The position numbers and the translations under genes were made by a program. Below the pieces are notes generated by a model. That model searched no databases. It was given only the letters and a program-made list of their open reading frames with translations, and was not told the DNA's origin. From contig JAJFTK010000006.1 of NCBI GenBank assembly GCA_021372945.1, positions 1 through 39,197 on the forward strand: DNA of 39,197 bases, written 5' to 3'. Below, one piece after another: positions 7,617-15,847 of this stretch; position 1 is the stretch's first letter, and the number at the start of each line of letters is the position of its first letter. This stretch comes from Planctomycetaceae bacterium. GTDB taxonomy: Bacteria > Planctomycetota > Phycisphaerae > Sedimentisphaerales > Anaerohalosphaeraceae.

Positions 7617-7702
7617 CACGGGCATCTTGCCCGTGCAGTTTTTGGTACCGCCGACAATCCAGCCGGCATGTTTTTTTGGTATCGCCGGCTTCCAGCCGGC
7701 AC
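7617..7702. repeat. Cluster of three palindromic repeats
   Basis: CACGGGCATCTTGCCCGTG (7617-7635), then GGTACCGCCGACAATCCAGC-type (~7644-7669) and GGTATCGCCGGCTTCCAGCC-type (~7678-7702) units. They lie in the divergent gap between rplU and the aminotransferase. Confidence 0.8.
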
Positions 7703-7748
7703 ATTTAGCCCGATGTAGAGTAATATTTACCTTTTTCAGGAAGATACG

Positions 7749-8597
7749 ATGGACATAGCAATGATTGACGATCAGTTTTTGCCAGCGGACGAATTGAGAA
7801 AACCCTACCTGGATCGGGGGCTTTTCTTCGGCGATGGCGTTTACGAGGTGCTCAGGAGCTATGAGGGCAACCTCTTTGCGCTGGATGAGCACATGGCCCG
7901 CTTCGAGCGGAGCCTTAAAGAAATCCAGATTTTTGGCATCGACATAAAGCAAGTACAGCAGAAAGTCATAACTGCTTATGAGAAATGCGGTTACGCCAAT
8001 GCAAGGGTGTATTTTCATATCACTCGGGGCAGCGAGGCCCGGCGGGAACATGTGCCGAACCCGAACACAGAGCCAAATTTCTTTTTGACCATCGACGAAC
8101 TGCACACCAAGCCGGGACTGAAGGAAAAAGGTATCGCGGTCAGCACCCAGCCAGACTGGCGGTGGAAGCGGTGCGATATCAAGTCGCTCAACCTCTTGCC
8201 CAACGTGATGGCCAAGATCGAGGCCCACAAACGCGGGGCCGGCGAGGCGATCCTGGTCGGCGACGATGGGACGATCACCGAGGGGGCGGGGTCGGCGTTT
8301 TTTGCCGTGGAAGGCAAGACGATCATCACGCGGCCGCTGGGGCACGAGATACTGCCTTCGATCACGCGGGCGATGGTGATGCAGGTGGCTAAAGACGCCG
8401 GAATTGAGGCGGTTGAAAAGACGCTCACGCCCAAACAGGCCGCCGCGTGCAGCGAGTTGTTCATGGCGGTAACGACCAAGGACGTTGTGCCGATCACGAA
8501 ATTCGACGATGTCGTCATCAGCGGCGGCACCTGCGGCGCTATCACGAACAGGCTTATCAAACAGTTCAAGGAATTTGTGCGGCATTCGACGCGATGA
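7749..8597 (+). CDS. Class IV PLP aminotransferase, D-amino-acid transaminase type
   Basis: PLP enzyme of fold type IV that swaps amino groups between D-amino acids (probably D-Ala/D-Glu) and 2-oxo acids, feeding cell-wall precursors. Seen: RGLFFGDGVYEVLR near the N-terminus, FHITRGSEARREH (~residues 98-110; RGxxxRxH is typical of D-amino-acid transaminases rather than branched-chain ones), the PLP Lys in CDIKSLNLLPNVMAK (~residue 145), and TEGAGSAFF for phosphate binding. Length 282 aa is normal. AGGAAG lies six bases before the ATG. A branched-chain aminotransferase or aminodeoxychorismate lyase is the less likely alternative. Confidence 0.88.
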   Translation: MDIAMIDDQFLPADELRKPYLDRGLFFGDGVYEVLRSYEGNLFALDEHMARFERSLKEIQIFGIDIKQVQQKVITAYEKCGYANARVYFHITRGSEARREHVPNPNTEPNFFLTIDELHTKPGLKEKGIAVSTQPDWRWKRCDIKSLNLLPNVMAKIEAHKRGAGEAILVGDDGTITEGAGSAFFAVEGKTIITRPLGHEILPSITRAMVMQVAKDAGIEAVEKTLTPKQAAACSELFMAVTTKDVVPITKFDDVVISGGTCGAITNRLIKQFKEFVRHSTR

Positions 8598-8682
8598 ACA
8601 AGTTTTTTGACGAGATTAACAGGGTTTTCGAGGTTTATAAAAACACAAGAACTCAGGAACCCAAGAACTTCAGTAAAATATA

Positions 8683-8711
8683 TTGACAAAGGGGGTCGTG
8701 TTTTGTAGGAT
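8683..8711 (+). promoter_or_regulatory. Sigma-70 promoter of the GLUG-repeat gene
   Basis: Perfect -35 TTGACA (8683-8688), 17-base spacer, -10 TAGGAT (8706-8711). AGGAGG at 8748-8753 then places the ATG at 8757. The strong signals suggest the gene was expressed at a good level. Confidence 0.7.
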
Positions 8712-8756
8712 AATTGTTTTGAGGGTTCGCGGGGTTTTTTTGATATAGGAGGGTTT

Positions 8757-9659
8757 ATGGGAAAAACGGGTTGGGCGATTTTATTCATCCTTGGGGTTTC
8801 ACTATCTTCATTTTCGACGGCGGCGACTTATGGCGGCGGCAGCGGGACGGCGGAGAATCCGTACCAAATTTGGACGCCGCAACAGATGAACATGATCGGG
8901 GCTAATTCCGCCGACTGGGGAAAGTGTTTTAAGCTGATGGCGGATATCAACATGTCCATCTATACCGGCACGCAGTACAAGATCATTGGCAATGAATTCA
9001 CCAAATTTACGGGCACCTTCGATGGAGGAAATTACGTTATAAGAAATCTGACTTATTCGACGATTGCGGGGATACAATATGTCGGAGTTTTTGGATATGT
9101 TTCGAGGGCTGCCATCATCACTAACACAACCGTTGAAAATGTTTTTATTTCCACCAATGGGTCTAATGTCGGAGGATTGGTGGGTTATAACGATTACGGT
9201 ACAATCATCAATTGCCGCGTGAACGGTTCAGTGCAAAGCGGCGCTTCTTACATCGGCGGCCTTGTCGGACGGAACTTTGGCATTCTGACCGGTTGTTCCG
9301 CTGCCGGCACAGTGAATGGGTCATCTTCAGTGGGAGGCCTGGTTGGCTATAACTCGTTCGGAACCGTAAACAACAGTTATGCGATATGTTCTGTAAACGG
9401 TACCTCAAAAGTCGGCGGACTTGTTGGACAGAGTTACTATGACATGCTGCACATGTGCTATACCGCAGGATTGTCCAGTGGAAGCACGAATGTTGGCGGA
9501 CTAGTGGGGTCCAATGAGGTCAGCATGGTTGCGGCTTGCTTTTGGGATATGGAAGCGAGCGGTTTGGATAACGGCGTCGGCAGCGGTTCTGCAACAGGCA
9601 TGACCGGCGGAACAACAGCCCAGATGCAGGCGCAACAGACCTTCTCGGCGGCCGGCTGA
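8757..9659 (+). CDS. GLUG-repeat secreted protein, upstream part ending at in-frame TGA
   Basis: Signal peptide (residues 1-~22, ending SSFSTAATYGG), a conserved SGTAENPYQIWTPQQM segment, then five GLUG repeats of the form VGGLVGYN (~residues 125-260). GLUG repeats form beta-helical, often adhesive surface proteins common in Planctomycetota. The frame stops at TGA 9657-9659, directly after FSAAG and before DFVDESANG. At the equivalent place in the downstream half the sequence is GAGWDF, so the TGA replaces a conserved Trp codon (TGG). The same frame continues open to 10826, so this is the first part of one gene with a single nonsense change. If translated alone it would be a 300-aa product without the C-terminal attachment domain. 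Confidence 0.85.
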   Translation: MGKTGWAILFILGVSLSSFSTAATYGGGSGTAENPYQIWTPQQMNMIGANSADWGKCFKLMADINMSIYTGTQYKIIGNEFTKFTGTFDGGNYVIRNLTYSTIAGIQYVGVFGYVSRAAIITNTTVENVFISTNGSNVGGLVGYNDYGTIINCRVNGSVQSGASYIGGLVGRNFGILTGCSAAGTVNGSSSVGGLVGYNSFGTVNNSYAICSVNGTSKVGGLVGQSYYDMLHMCYTAGLSSGSTNVGGLVGSNEVSMVAACFWDMEASGLDNGVGSGSATGMTGGTTAQMQAQQTFSAAG

Positions 9660-10826
9660 GATTTTGTTGACGAAAGCGCAAATGGTCTGAATGATTATTG
9701 GCAAATCGCACCGGCGGATTATCCACGCATGGCAGTTCACGACTGGGCTCTTGCAGGCCAGGGAACGGCTCTAGAGCCGTTTGTTGTTGCCAGCGCAGCA
9801 GATTTAGGCAAAATCTGGCTCAGGCCCTGGGCCCATTATTGTCTTGCGTGCGATCTTGATCTGGCAGGCATCAACTGGTCATCAGCAGTGGTCCCTGTGT
9901 TTGCGGGAAACCTTGACGGCCAGGGGTTTGTCATCTCCAATTTGCACATTGATCAGCCGAATGTTTGTCGTGTCGGTCTTTTGGGCAGCGTCAAGTTTGG
10001 CGGCCTCATTACAAATATTGGCACGGTGAACGTTTATATCCGTGGCTATCATATTGCGGGAGGGCCCATAGGCGAAAATGGAGGAGCAGTTCTGCAATGC
10101 TATTCACACGGTACAGTCATTGGGCTTAGCGAACTTACCGGCGGGCTGGTGGGACTGAACGACGGTGAACTTACAGCCTGTTTTTCGACGTGCTCGGTTG
10201 ACGGAACAGGAGATGTCGGAGGGTTAGCGGGGTCAGCGGATGGCACGATAGAGAGGTGTTATGCGACCGGTGCGATTACGGGAAGCGGCCTATCTCCACT
10301 TTCATCTTTTGGAGGACTTGTGGGAATCAGTACACAGGCCATAATCATCAGCAGCTACGCAACAGGTCATGTTGGCGGAACCGGTTATAGAGGCGGTTTG
10401 ATCGGATTTAACGATTCGGCAAGTGTAAGTGGTTGTTTTTGGAATATCACAACCAGCGGACGAACGGCCGCGGTCGGATACGGTTCTTCCACCGGAATAA
10501 CAGGTAAGAATACGACGAATATGCAGGTGCTTTCGACGTTTACGGGGGCTGGGTGGGATTTCAGCGATACGGATGGGGATGGGGCGGATTGGATGATGCT
10601 GCGGGAGGGGGAGGATTATCCGCGGCTGGCGTGGCAGGAGGTTTACGCCGGAGATATCGCGGGGCTGTATGGGGTGAATATGGTTGATTTAATGGAGATC
10701 GCGCGGAACTGGCTGGAGACGGGATGTCCGGCCGATTGCGAGCAGGCGGATATCGATGCAAGCGGAGTTGTGGATTTGGGGGGACTTTGCGATACTTGCT
10801 GCGGAGTGGATGAAGGAGTGAATTGA
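9660..10826 (+). pseudogene. GLUG-repeat secreted protein, downstream part with dockerin-like tail
   Basis: Continues in the same frame as the preceding entry after the TGA. The first in-frame ATG is at 9729, but no Shine-Dalgarno or signal peptide accompanies it, so independent expression as an exported protein is unlikely. It carries a second GTALEPFVVASAADL segment, five more GLUG-type repeats (such as TGGLVGLN and RGGLIGFN), GAGWDF, and a C-terminal region with VNMVDLMEIARNWLETGCP and ADIDASGVVDLGGL. That end resembles the dockerin-like calcium-binding ends of Planctomycetota surface proteins. The whole gene (8757-10826) would encode ~689 residues. It is either a recent pseudogene or a case of stop readthrough. 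Confidence 0.75.
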
Positions 10827-10831
10827 CGATT

Positions 10832-10857
10832 GACGAGGGACGAGGGACGAGGGACGA
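10832..10857. repeat. Short tandem repeat, 7-bp unit GACGAGG
   Basis: GACGAGG repeated three times plus a partial copy, between the GLUG gene and the DUF2127-like gene. No function is evident. Confidence 0.8.
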
Positions 10858-11026
10858 TTGAGCAGTACTGAGACATGTACAATTCTTCCCTCCGGTCAGA
10901 ACCCTTCTTCGCCAAGGCTACGAAGGGCGCGCGTAACGGTCCCCGTTTTCTAAAGAATTTACTGATAGCGGCGCGATGGGGGCGTATGGTCTTATTGCCG
11001 AAGAGACAATAATAGTCGCAGGCGGC

Positions 11027-11503
11027 ATGAAGAGACGCAAACTCTGGCATATCCTGTTCGAGGCGGGGCTTGTTTTCAAGCTGCTCAACGGCCTGCTGGA
11101 ACTGGTATCGGGAGCAGCGCTGCTGTTTATCAAACAGGATACCCTCGCAGGACTGACCGCCCTTTTCTTTCGCGAGGAATTGCTGGAGGACCCCCAGGAC
11201 AAAATCGCCAATTACCTGATGCGGCTGGTCACCCATCTGTCCGGCAGCACGGAATTATTCGCGTCGATCTTCCTGCTGGTGCATGGGGTGATCAAGCTGT
11301 CGCTGGTTTGGGGACTCTATTGGAAAAAGCTGTGGGTTTACACGCTGGCCCAAATCCTTCTGGCGGTCTTTGTCGCCTACCAGCTATACCGGTTCAGTCA
11401 TACGGGTTCCATCCTGCTGCTTTTGTTGAGCGTGATCGACGTGTTTGTCATCTTTCTGATTCGCACGGAATACAAGAGACTGATCAGCCTGGGCGCGGTA
11501 TGA
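11027..11503 (+). CDS. DUF2127-like integral membrane protein
   Basis: Small membrane protein of 158 aa with four predicted helices (~residues 10-35, 70-100, 105-125 and 130-150). The N-terminal helix FEAGLVFKLLNGLLELVSG, the loop between the first and second helices, and the regular spacing fit the DUF2127 family, whose function is unknown. The frame extends left to 10976, but ATG 11027 (MKRRKLWHI) gives the basic N-terminus expected before the first helix. ridA follows 31 bases later and may be cotranscribed. Confidence 0.75.
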   Translation: MKRRKLWHILFEAGLVFKLLNGLLELVSGAALLFIKQDTLAGLTALFFREELLEDPQDKIANYLMRLVTHLSGSTELFASIFLLVHGVIKLSLVWGLYWKKLWVYTLAQILLAVFVAYQLYRFSHTGSILLLLLSVIDVFVIFLIRTEYKRLISLGAV

Positions 11504-11534
11504 TAGCAGACATTGTTTTTAGAACGAGGAGCCA

Positions 11535-11921
11535 ATGATGAATGAACGCAAAGTGATACAAACGGGCAAGGCGCCCAAGGCGATCGGGCCGTATTCGCAG
11601 GCCCTGCTGGCGGGCAATATGCTGTATATCAGCGGGCAGTTGGGGATCGACCCGGCAACCGGCAAGCTGGTCGAGGGAGGCACGGCCGAGCAGGCGCGGC
11701 AGGCGCTGAAGAACGTGATGGCGATCCTGATGGAGGCCAACGGCAACCTGCACGACGTCGTCCAGGTGCAGGTGTTCCTGACGGATATCGCGGACTTTGC
11801 GGCGGTGAACGAGGTGTATAAGTCGTTTTTCAGCGAGCCTTACCCAGCGCGGGCGGCGGTGCAGGCAGCGGCCCTTCCGGCGGGGGCAAAGGTGGAGATA
11901 CTGGCCGTCGCGGTGCTGTAG
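11535..11921 (+). CDS. ridA: RidA family enamine/imine deaminase
   Basis: RidA hydrolyses reactive 2-aminoacrylate and related imines released by PLP enzymes, protecting the cell. Hallmarks seen: KAPKAIGPYSQA near the N-terminus, LYISGQLGIDP, QALKNVMAIL, the catalytic-pocket Arg in PYPARAAVQAAALP, and VEILAVAVL at the end. Length 128 aa is normal. GAGGAG sits five bases before the first of two adjacent ATGs. Confidence 0.95.
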   Translation: MMNERKVIQTGKAPKAIGPYSQALLAGNMLYISGQLGIDPATGKLVEGGTAEQARQALKNVMAILMEANGNLHDVVQVQVFLTDIADFAAVNEVYKSFFSEPYPARAAVQAAALPAGAKVEILAVAVL

Positions 11922-12081
11922 AAAACGGGGACTGGTAGAAAACGCAGGACGGGGGATATAAGGCGGAGAGAAACATTCAATTAAGCAGAAGGCGTATTTA
12001 CAATGGACACCCAGAAACTGTAACCGCAGAACGCCGGAATAAATATTTTCGATGGCCGGGTCCGGCGTTATAATCGCGGGG

Positions 12082-13128
12082 ATGATGAGATATCGACCGA
12101 TCCTCCAGGCCCTTTTGGCCTCAGTGCTGTTTTCAACGAGCGCCCCTGCCGCCAAGCTGCTGCTGGGCGAAGTTGAACCAATCGTACTGGCGGCACTGCT
12201 CTACCTCGGCAGCGGAATCGGGTTATCGATCTACAAGGGCATCGCCCATTCGTTCAAAAGCGGCAGCGAAGCGCGACTTTCAACAGCGGACCTGCCGTGG
12301 CTGGCCGGAGCGATCATGGCGGGCGGAATCGCCGCCCCGATCCTTCTGATGTTCGGACTTATCGGCACCACAGCGGCGACCGCCTCCCTGCTGCTCAATT
12401 TTGAGGCCGCCGCCACGAGCCTGATCGCGGCCGTAATGTTCAAGGAAGCTTTGGATAAGCGGATCTGGGGCGCGGTCATCCTGATCACCGCGGGCAGCGC
12501 TGTTTTGACGTGGGATCGAAGCGGCTCTGTCGGATTTTCGATTGGCGCATTGGGTATCGTGGGGGCATGCGTCTGCTGGGGACTGGATAATAACCTGACG
12601 CGTCACATTTCGGCGAAGGACCCGCTTATGATAACGATCATCAAGGGGCTTGGCGCGGGCAGCGTTTCGCTGGGCTTGGCCTTTGCTCTCGGCAATCGTT
12701 TGCCTCAGTTACGGTTTATTGCTGTCGCCCTGGTATTGGGTTTTGCGGCGTACGGGCTCAGTATCGTACTATTTATTTCCTCCATGCGAAGCCTGGGCGC
12801 GGCAAGGACGTGCGCATATTTCGCGACAGCGCCATTCATCGGAGCAGTGCTGTCGTTGGTTCTGTTTAGACAATCGCCCGACCTATTGCTGCTGGCCGCC
12901 GCACCGCTGATGATCGTCGGGGTCGTCTGCCTGGTGCGCGAGCAGCATGAACATATGCACACGCATGAGGCGTTCGAGCATGAGCACGGGCACGCGCATG
13001 AGGATGAGCACCATCATCACGAGCATGAGGCGATCTCAAATGGATTTCATAGTTATCGGCACAAACATGATGCTCTGACGCATTCGCACCCGCACACGCC
13101 GGATATTCATCACCGGCATATACATTGA
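12082..13128 (+). CDS. EamA/DMT-superfamily transporter with histidine-rich C-terminal tail
   Basis: Ten membrane helices in two EamA repeats (residues ~1-135 and ~145-285). The first begins RPILQALLASVLFSTSAPAA; the middle has VGACVCWGLDNNLTR. EamA carriers move small metabolites or ions. The last ~62 residues hold 23 histidines in alternating H-x-H patterns with Asp/Glu, a typical zinc, nickel or cobalt binding tail not usual in this family. A Fur-type operator pair and a Fur-family repressor gene follow downstream, supporting a metal role. ATG 12082 is used; the frame also opens at 12052, but that adds ten residues without a clear ribosome site. Metal transport is inferred from tail and context. 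Confidence 0.85.
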   Translation: MMRYRPILQALLASVLFSTSAPAAKLLLGEVEPIVLAALLYLGSGIGLSIYKGIAHSFKSGSEARLSTADLPWLAGAIMAGGIAAPILLMFGLIGTTAATASLLLNFEAAATSLIAAVMFKEALDKRIWGAVILITAGSAVLTWDRSGSVGFSIGALGIVGACVCWGLDNNLTRHISAKDPLMITIIKGLGAGSVSLGLAFALGNRLPQLRFIAVALVLGFAAYGLSIVLFISSMRSLGAARTCAYFATAPFIGAVLSLVLFRQSPDLLLLAAAPLMIVGVVCLVREQHEHMHTHEAFEHEHGHAHEDEHHHHEHEAISNGFHSYRHKHDALTHSHPHTPDIHHRHIH

Positions 13129-13201
13129 GCTCAATCTTAGATCTAACTCTTCATGTTTATACGTGTAAGTAAGCGGTAGATGAGAATTTGAGAATAAATT
13201 C

Positions 13202-13229
13202 TTGCAACTTAGTTGCATTTTGGTATAAT
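13202..13229 (+). promoter_or_regulatory. Promoter of the membrane protein-fur operon
   Basis: -35-like TTGCAA (13202-13207), 16-base spacer, consensus -10 TATAAT (13224-13229). The -35 lies inside operator 1 and the start site would fall inside operator 2. The leader to the ATG at 13451 would be about 215 bases. Confidence 0.7.
13203..13217. promoter_or_regulatory. Fur-type 7-1-7 operator, copy 1
   Basis: TGCAACT-T-AGTTGCA is a perfect 7-1-7 palindrome covering the -35 region. The 7-1-7 layout is typical of Fur-superfamily sites, and a Fur-family gene is in the operon it controls. Confidence 0.75.
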
Positions 13230-13244
13230 TGCAACTTAGTTGCG
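13230..13244. promoter_or_regulatory. Fur-type 7-1-7 operator, copy 2
   Basis: TGCAACT-T-AGTTGCG has 6 of 7 arm positions paired. It begins right after the -10 box; its centre is 27 bp from that of copy 1. Binding here would block promoter access or clearance. Confidence 0.75.
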
Positions 13245-13305
13245 TTTGTCTTACATTATTAATGACTGAGAGTGCTCTGTAGAAAAAAGGTCGATTCGGC
13301 ACAGA

Positions 13306-13399
13306 GAGCCTGCGCAGCAGGCGGCATTTTGCAGCCGCGCCTGTAAAGGCATGGGGAATAAGTAAACTCGACCCCGTCCAGCCCGCGCAGCGGGCGCCC
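13306..13399. repeat. Two small GC hairpins in the operon leader
   Basis: GCCTGCGCAGCAGGC (~13309) and CCCGCGCAGCGGG (~13382) each form a short stem with a GCA loop, within the presumed 5' leader. They could be REP-like repeats or leader structure. No known riboswitch was recognised. Confidence 0.5.
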
Positions 13400-13450
13400 T
13401 ATTTCTTCTTTCTAAAGAATAAATTCAGAGCTTAAAGGAACATAACATCT

Positions 13451-14212
13451 ATGGCAATTAACCACAAATTGAAACTGATCGGGCAGGAATTGCTGGAGCA
13501 TTCGCCGTTTACGCTGTTTGGGGCGGTGACGGGGATCCTGTTCATGCTGGCGGGGATCAAATGGTTTCATGAACAGGCGCAGGCGATGTTCGCGGTGTTT
13601 CATCCGCTGCACGTGATGCTCAGCGCGGTAGTTACGGCGGCGCTGTTCAAACTGCACCGCAAGGCCGCGAATTTTGTCATTATCCTGGTCATTGGGGTCA
13701 CGGGGGCGATCGGGGTAGCGACGCTGAGCGACTGCATCCTGCCGTTCTTCGGGGAGACGGTGCTGGGGGCGGCGATCCCGACCGAATCGGCGGTGCACGG
13801 CCATGCTCGCGCACAAGCGGTTGCCGCACAGGCGGGCGAGGCGGCGGATGAGCACAGGCATGAGGGCAGGCCGGACCTGCATCTTGGGTTCATTGAAGAA
13901 TGGTATTTAGTATTTCCGGCGGCGATTTTGGGGGTCGTGCTGGCTTATTTATATCCGACAACGTACGTGCCGCACGCCGGACACATCCTCTTGAGCACGT
14001 GGGCATCGGCGGCGCACATGCTGATGAATACGCACGCGGAAATGAGTTTGCTGCTGGTCGTGGGAATGTTCATCGCGCTATTCATCGCGGTGTGGCTGCC
14101 GTGCTGTTTTAGCGATATCGTGTTCCCGCTGCTGTTCATCCGTCAGGACGGGGTCCACGTCGGCCATACGTGCCTCCTGTGCGGCAAGAAAAGCGAGGCC
14201 TTGGATGAGTAA
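13451..14212 (+). CDS. Uncharacterised His/Cys-containing membrane protein in Fur-type regulon
   Basis: Not recognised as a known family. It has 253 aa and about five or six membrane helices (~20-40, 46-65, 70-95, 150-168 and 195-222). A soluble loop at ~115-145 is rich in His, Ala and Glu (HGHAR, DEHRHEG), and His residues sit near helices (FHPLH, PHAGH, SAAHMLMNTHAEM). The end carries CCF and a Cys pair in HVGHTCLLCGKK. These features suggest metal binding and transport. The gene lies behind twin Fur-type operators and overlaps the fur-family gene by eight bases, so it is probably derepressed when the repressor loses its metal. A zinc (or other divalent metal) uptake or export function is inference only. 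Confidence 0.8.
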   Translation: MAINHKLKLIGQELLEHSPFTLFGAVTGILFMLAGIKWFHEQAQAMFAVFHPLHVMLSAVVTAALFKLHRKAANFVIILVIGVTGAIGVATLSDCILPFFGETVLGAAIPTESAVHGHARAQAVAAQAGEAADEHRHEGRPDLHLGFIEEWYLVFPAAILGVVLAYLYPTTYVPHAGHILLSTWASAAHMLMNTHAEMSLLLVVGMFIALFIAVWLPCCFSDIVFPLLFIRQDGVHVGHTCLLCGKKSEALDE

Positions 14213-14624
14213 TTCGCAAGTGAGCGATCTGCTGCGGCAGGCGGGTCTGCGGTTGACCGCGCCGCGCGAGCGGATCCTGCAGAGCCTGCTTGAGGCAGGT
14301 GCGCCGCTGACGCAGGAGCAGATCGCCGAGCGCCTCGGCGCCAGCGCCCCGAACAAGACGACCATCTACCGCACGCTGATGAGCCTGGCGGGCAAGGGGC
14401 TCGTACACCGGGCCTATCTTGGCGAGCGGACGTGGCACTTTGAGCCGGCCCATCATTGCAGTCAGCACCAATGCCATCCGCATTTTACGTGTACGCGCTG
14501 CCGCAAGACCCGCTGCATGACCCAGGTCAAGGCCCCCCTGCTCGCATTGCCGAAAGGCTACCGCCTCGAGCGGCAGTCGATCCGGATCGAGGGGGTCTGT
14601 TCGGCGTGCACAGCGCGTAAATAG
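14205..14624 (+). CDS. Fur/Zur-family metal-dependent repressor
   Basis: 139-aa Fur-superfamily regulator. The N-terminal winged helix contains RLTAPRERILQSLLEAG and the recognition-helix region NKTTIYRTLMSLAGKGLV. The hinge and metal sites include HFEPAHHCSQHQCHPHF, and structural zinc is held by CTRC and CSAC near the end. The extra His and Cys around residues 85-95 and the neighbouring His-rich transporters favour a zinc-sensing (Zur-like) role over iron, but this is inference. ATG 14205 overlaps the preceding gene by eight bases, with GAGG eight bases upstream. The twin operators upstream of the operon are the natural target, giving autoregulation. Confidence 0.9.
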   Translation: MSNSQVSDLLRQAGLRLTAPRERILQSLLEAGAPLTQEQIAERLGASAPNKTTIYRTLMSLAGKGLVHRAYLGERTWHFEPAHHCSQHQCHPHFTCTRCRKTRCMTQVKAPLLALPKGYRLERQSIRIEGVCSACTARK

Positions 14625-14799
14625 AACGCCGGTAAGGCGGCGAAACTGAATTTCACAGCAAGATACGCGTGCTGCGAGTTTTTGCTTGAAAGGGGGCGGC
14701 AATTTGGATACAAAGCCAAAAGCTAAAGTCCGCCGGGCATATTGACCGATTGAATTTAGCATAAAGTAATCGAAGATTGTCCTTTAATCGGGCCCTACA

Positions 14800-15741
14800 T
14801 TGAAAACAATACATGGATGTCTTATCGTACTGGCCGTCATGGGGGTTTCACTTTTTTTCGGCTGCCGACCTTCGGAGAAGGCGCCGCGCGTTGCAAAACC
14901 CAATCCGCTGGGAACTGTGTCGATCAGGGAAACAGCGCAGCGCCTGGGGCTGAGCATTGAACGGACGGATTACCCTTATATCGAACTGACGGGGCCCAAT
15001 AACCGCGTGCTGCTGTTCATGTACGAGCGGGGCCGGGTTTATGTCAACGGGGCGGCGGTTGCGCCCGTGGGCAAGATGCTTGAGATCGGCGAGCAATATT
15101 ATATTGCCGAGACGCTGATCCCGAAGATCCGCGCGGCGATGCTGCCTGAAACCGCGTACATACCGCAGGTGATCCCTACACCGCCCAGCCTGCCGCAACC
15201 GGGGGCCAAGTCCGGCATTATCGTAGTGGACGCCGGACACGGCGGGCAGGACCCCGGCACCACAAGCGTGCTGGGCACACAGGAGAAGACCATCAATTTG
15301 AAAATCGCCCACCGGCTGGCGGACTTTTTGAGGCAGGCGGGATACCAGGTGGTAATGACGCGCGAAGGGGATTCATCCATTACCAAGGAGGAAAGGGCAG
15401 CGCTGTCGAACCGGGTGAACGCAGACTTTTTTGTAGCTGTTCATTGCGACAGTAACGAGAACGGCCGGCACGCGGGGTTTACGGTATATGTGGCGCGGCA
15501 GGCAAGCTGGAGTTCGACCAAGGTCGCGCGGCAGGTTGAAAACTCGCTGTCCAATTCCGGCATCCCCAGCAAGGGCGTGCGGAACGCGGATTATGTGGTG
15601 CTGGTGCAGACGCGTTGCCCCGCCGTTCTGGTGGAATGCGGATTTTTGAGCAATTATGACGATGCCAATAAGCTGCTGGACCCGTGGTACCAGGGCAAGG
15701 TCGCAGGGGCGATCGCTGACGCGATCATCAGAAGCATCTGA
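14800..15741 (+). CDS. N-acetylmuramoyl-L-alanine amidase lipoprotein (Amidase_3)
   Basis: Zinc amidase that cuts the bond between N-acetylmuramic acid and L-Ala of peptidoglycan, used in cell separation or remodelling. A lipobox (FFGC at ~residue 22) anchors it as a lipoprotein. Residues ~35-120 form a substrate or copper-amine-oxidase-like accessory region, followed by a Pro-rich linker. The catalytic domain begins IIVVDAGHGGQDPG (zinc His) and has the zinc Glu in the QEKTIN segment, the second His in FVAVHCDSN, and the catalytic Glu in VLVECGFLSN. The start is a TTG at 14800; no in-frame ATG precedes the signal peptide. Confidence 0.92.
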   Translation: MKTIHGCLIVLAVMGVSLFFGCRPSEKAPRVAKPNPLGTVSIRETAQRLGLSIERTDYPYIELTGPNNRVLLFMYERGRVYVNGAAVAPVGKMLEIGEQYYIAETLIPKIRAAMLPETAYIPQVIPTPPSLPQPGAKSGIIVVDAGHGGQDPGTTSVLGTQEKTINLKIAHRLADFLRQAGYQVVMTREGDSSITKEERAALSNRVNADFFVAVHCDSNENGRHAGFTVYVARQASWSSTKVARQVENSLSNSGIPSKGVRNADYVVLVQTRCPAVLVECGFLSNYDDANKLLDPWYQGKVAGAIADAIIRSI

Positions 15742-15746
15742 AAAGA

Positions 15747-15777
15747 AATTTCGAAATTCGAAATCCGAAATTCGAAA
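15747..15777. repeat. TTCGAA-type palindromic repeat
   Basis: Three overlapping TTCGAAAT/ATTCGAA units form an AT-rich self-complementary stretch after the amidase gene. No function is evident. Confidence 0.6.
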
Positions 15778-15847
15778 CAAATCCAAATTTGTAAATTCAA
15801 AGCTCCAAAGGCTGGACACAGGCCTATTCTGCGGTACAATCATTTCT

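Noticed and set aside
9657..9659. TGA read as tryptophan or selenocysteine
   Set aside because: Other genes here end normally in TGA (mlaD at 3031-3033, aminotransferase at 8595-8597), no SECIS-like hairpin was seen after it, and GLUG proteins are not selenoproteins.
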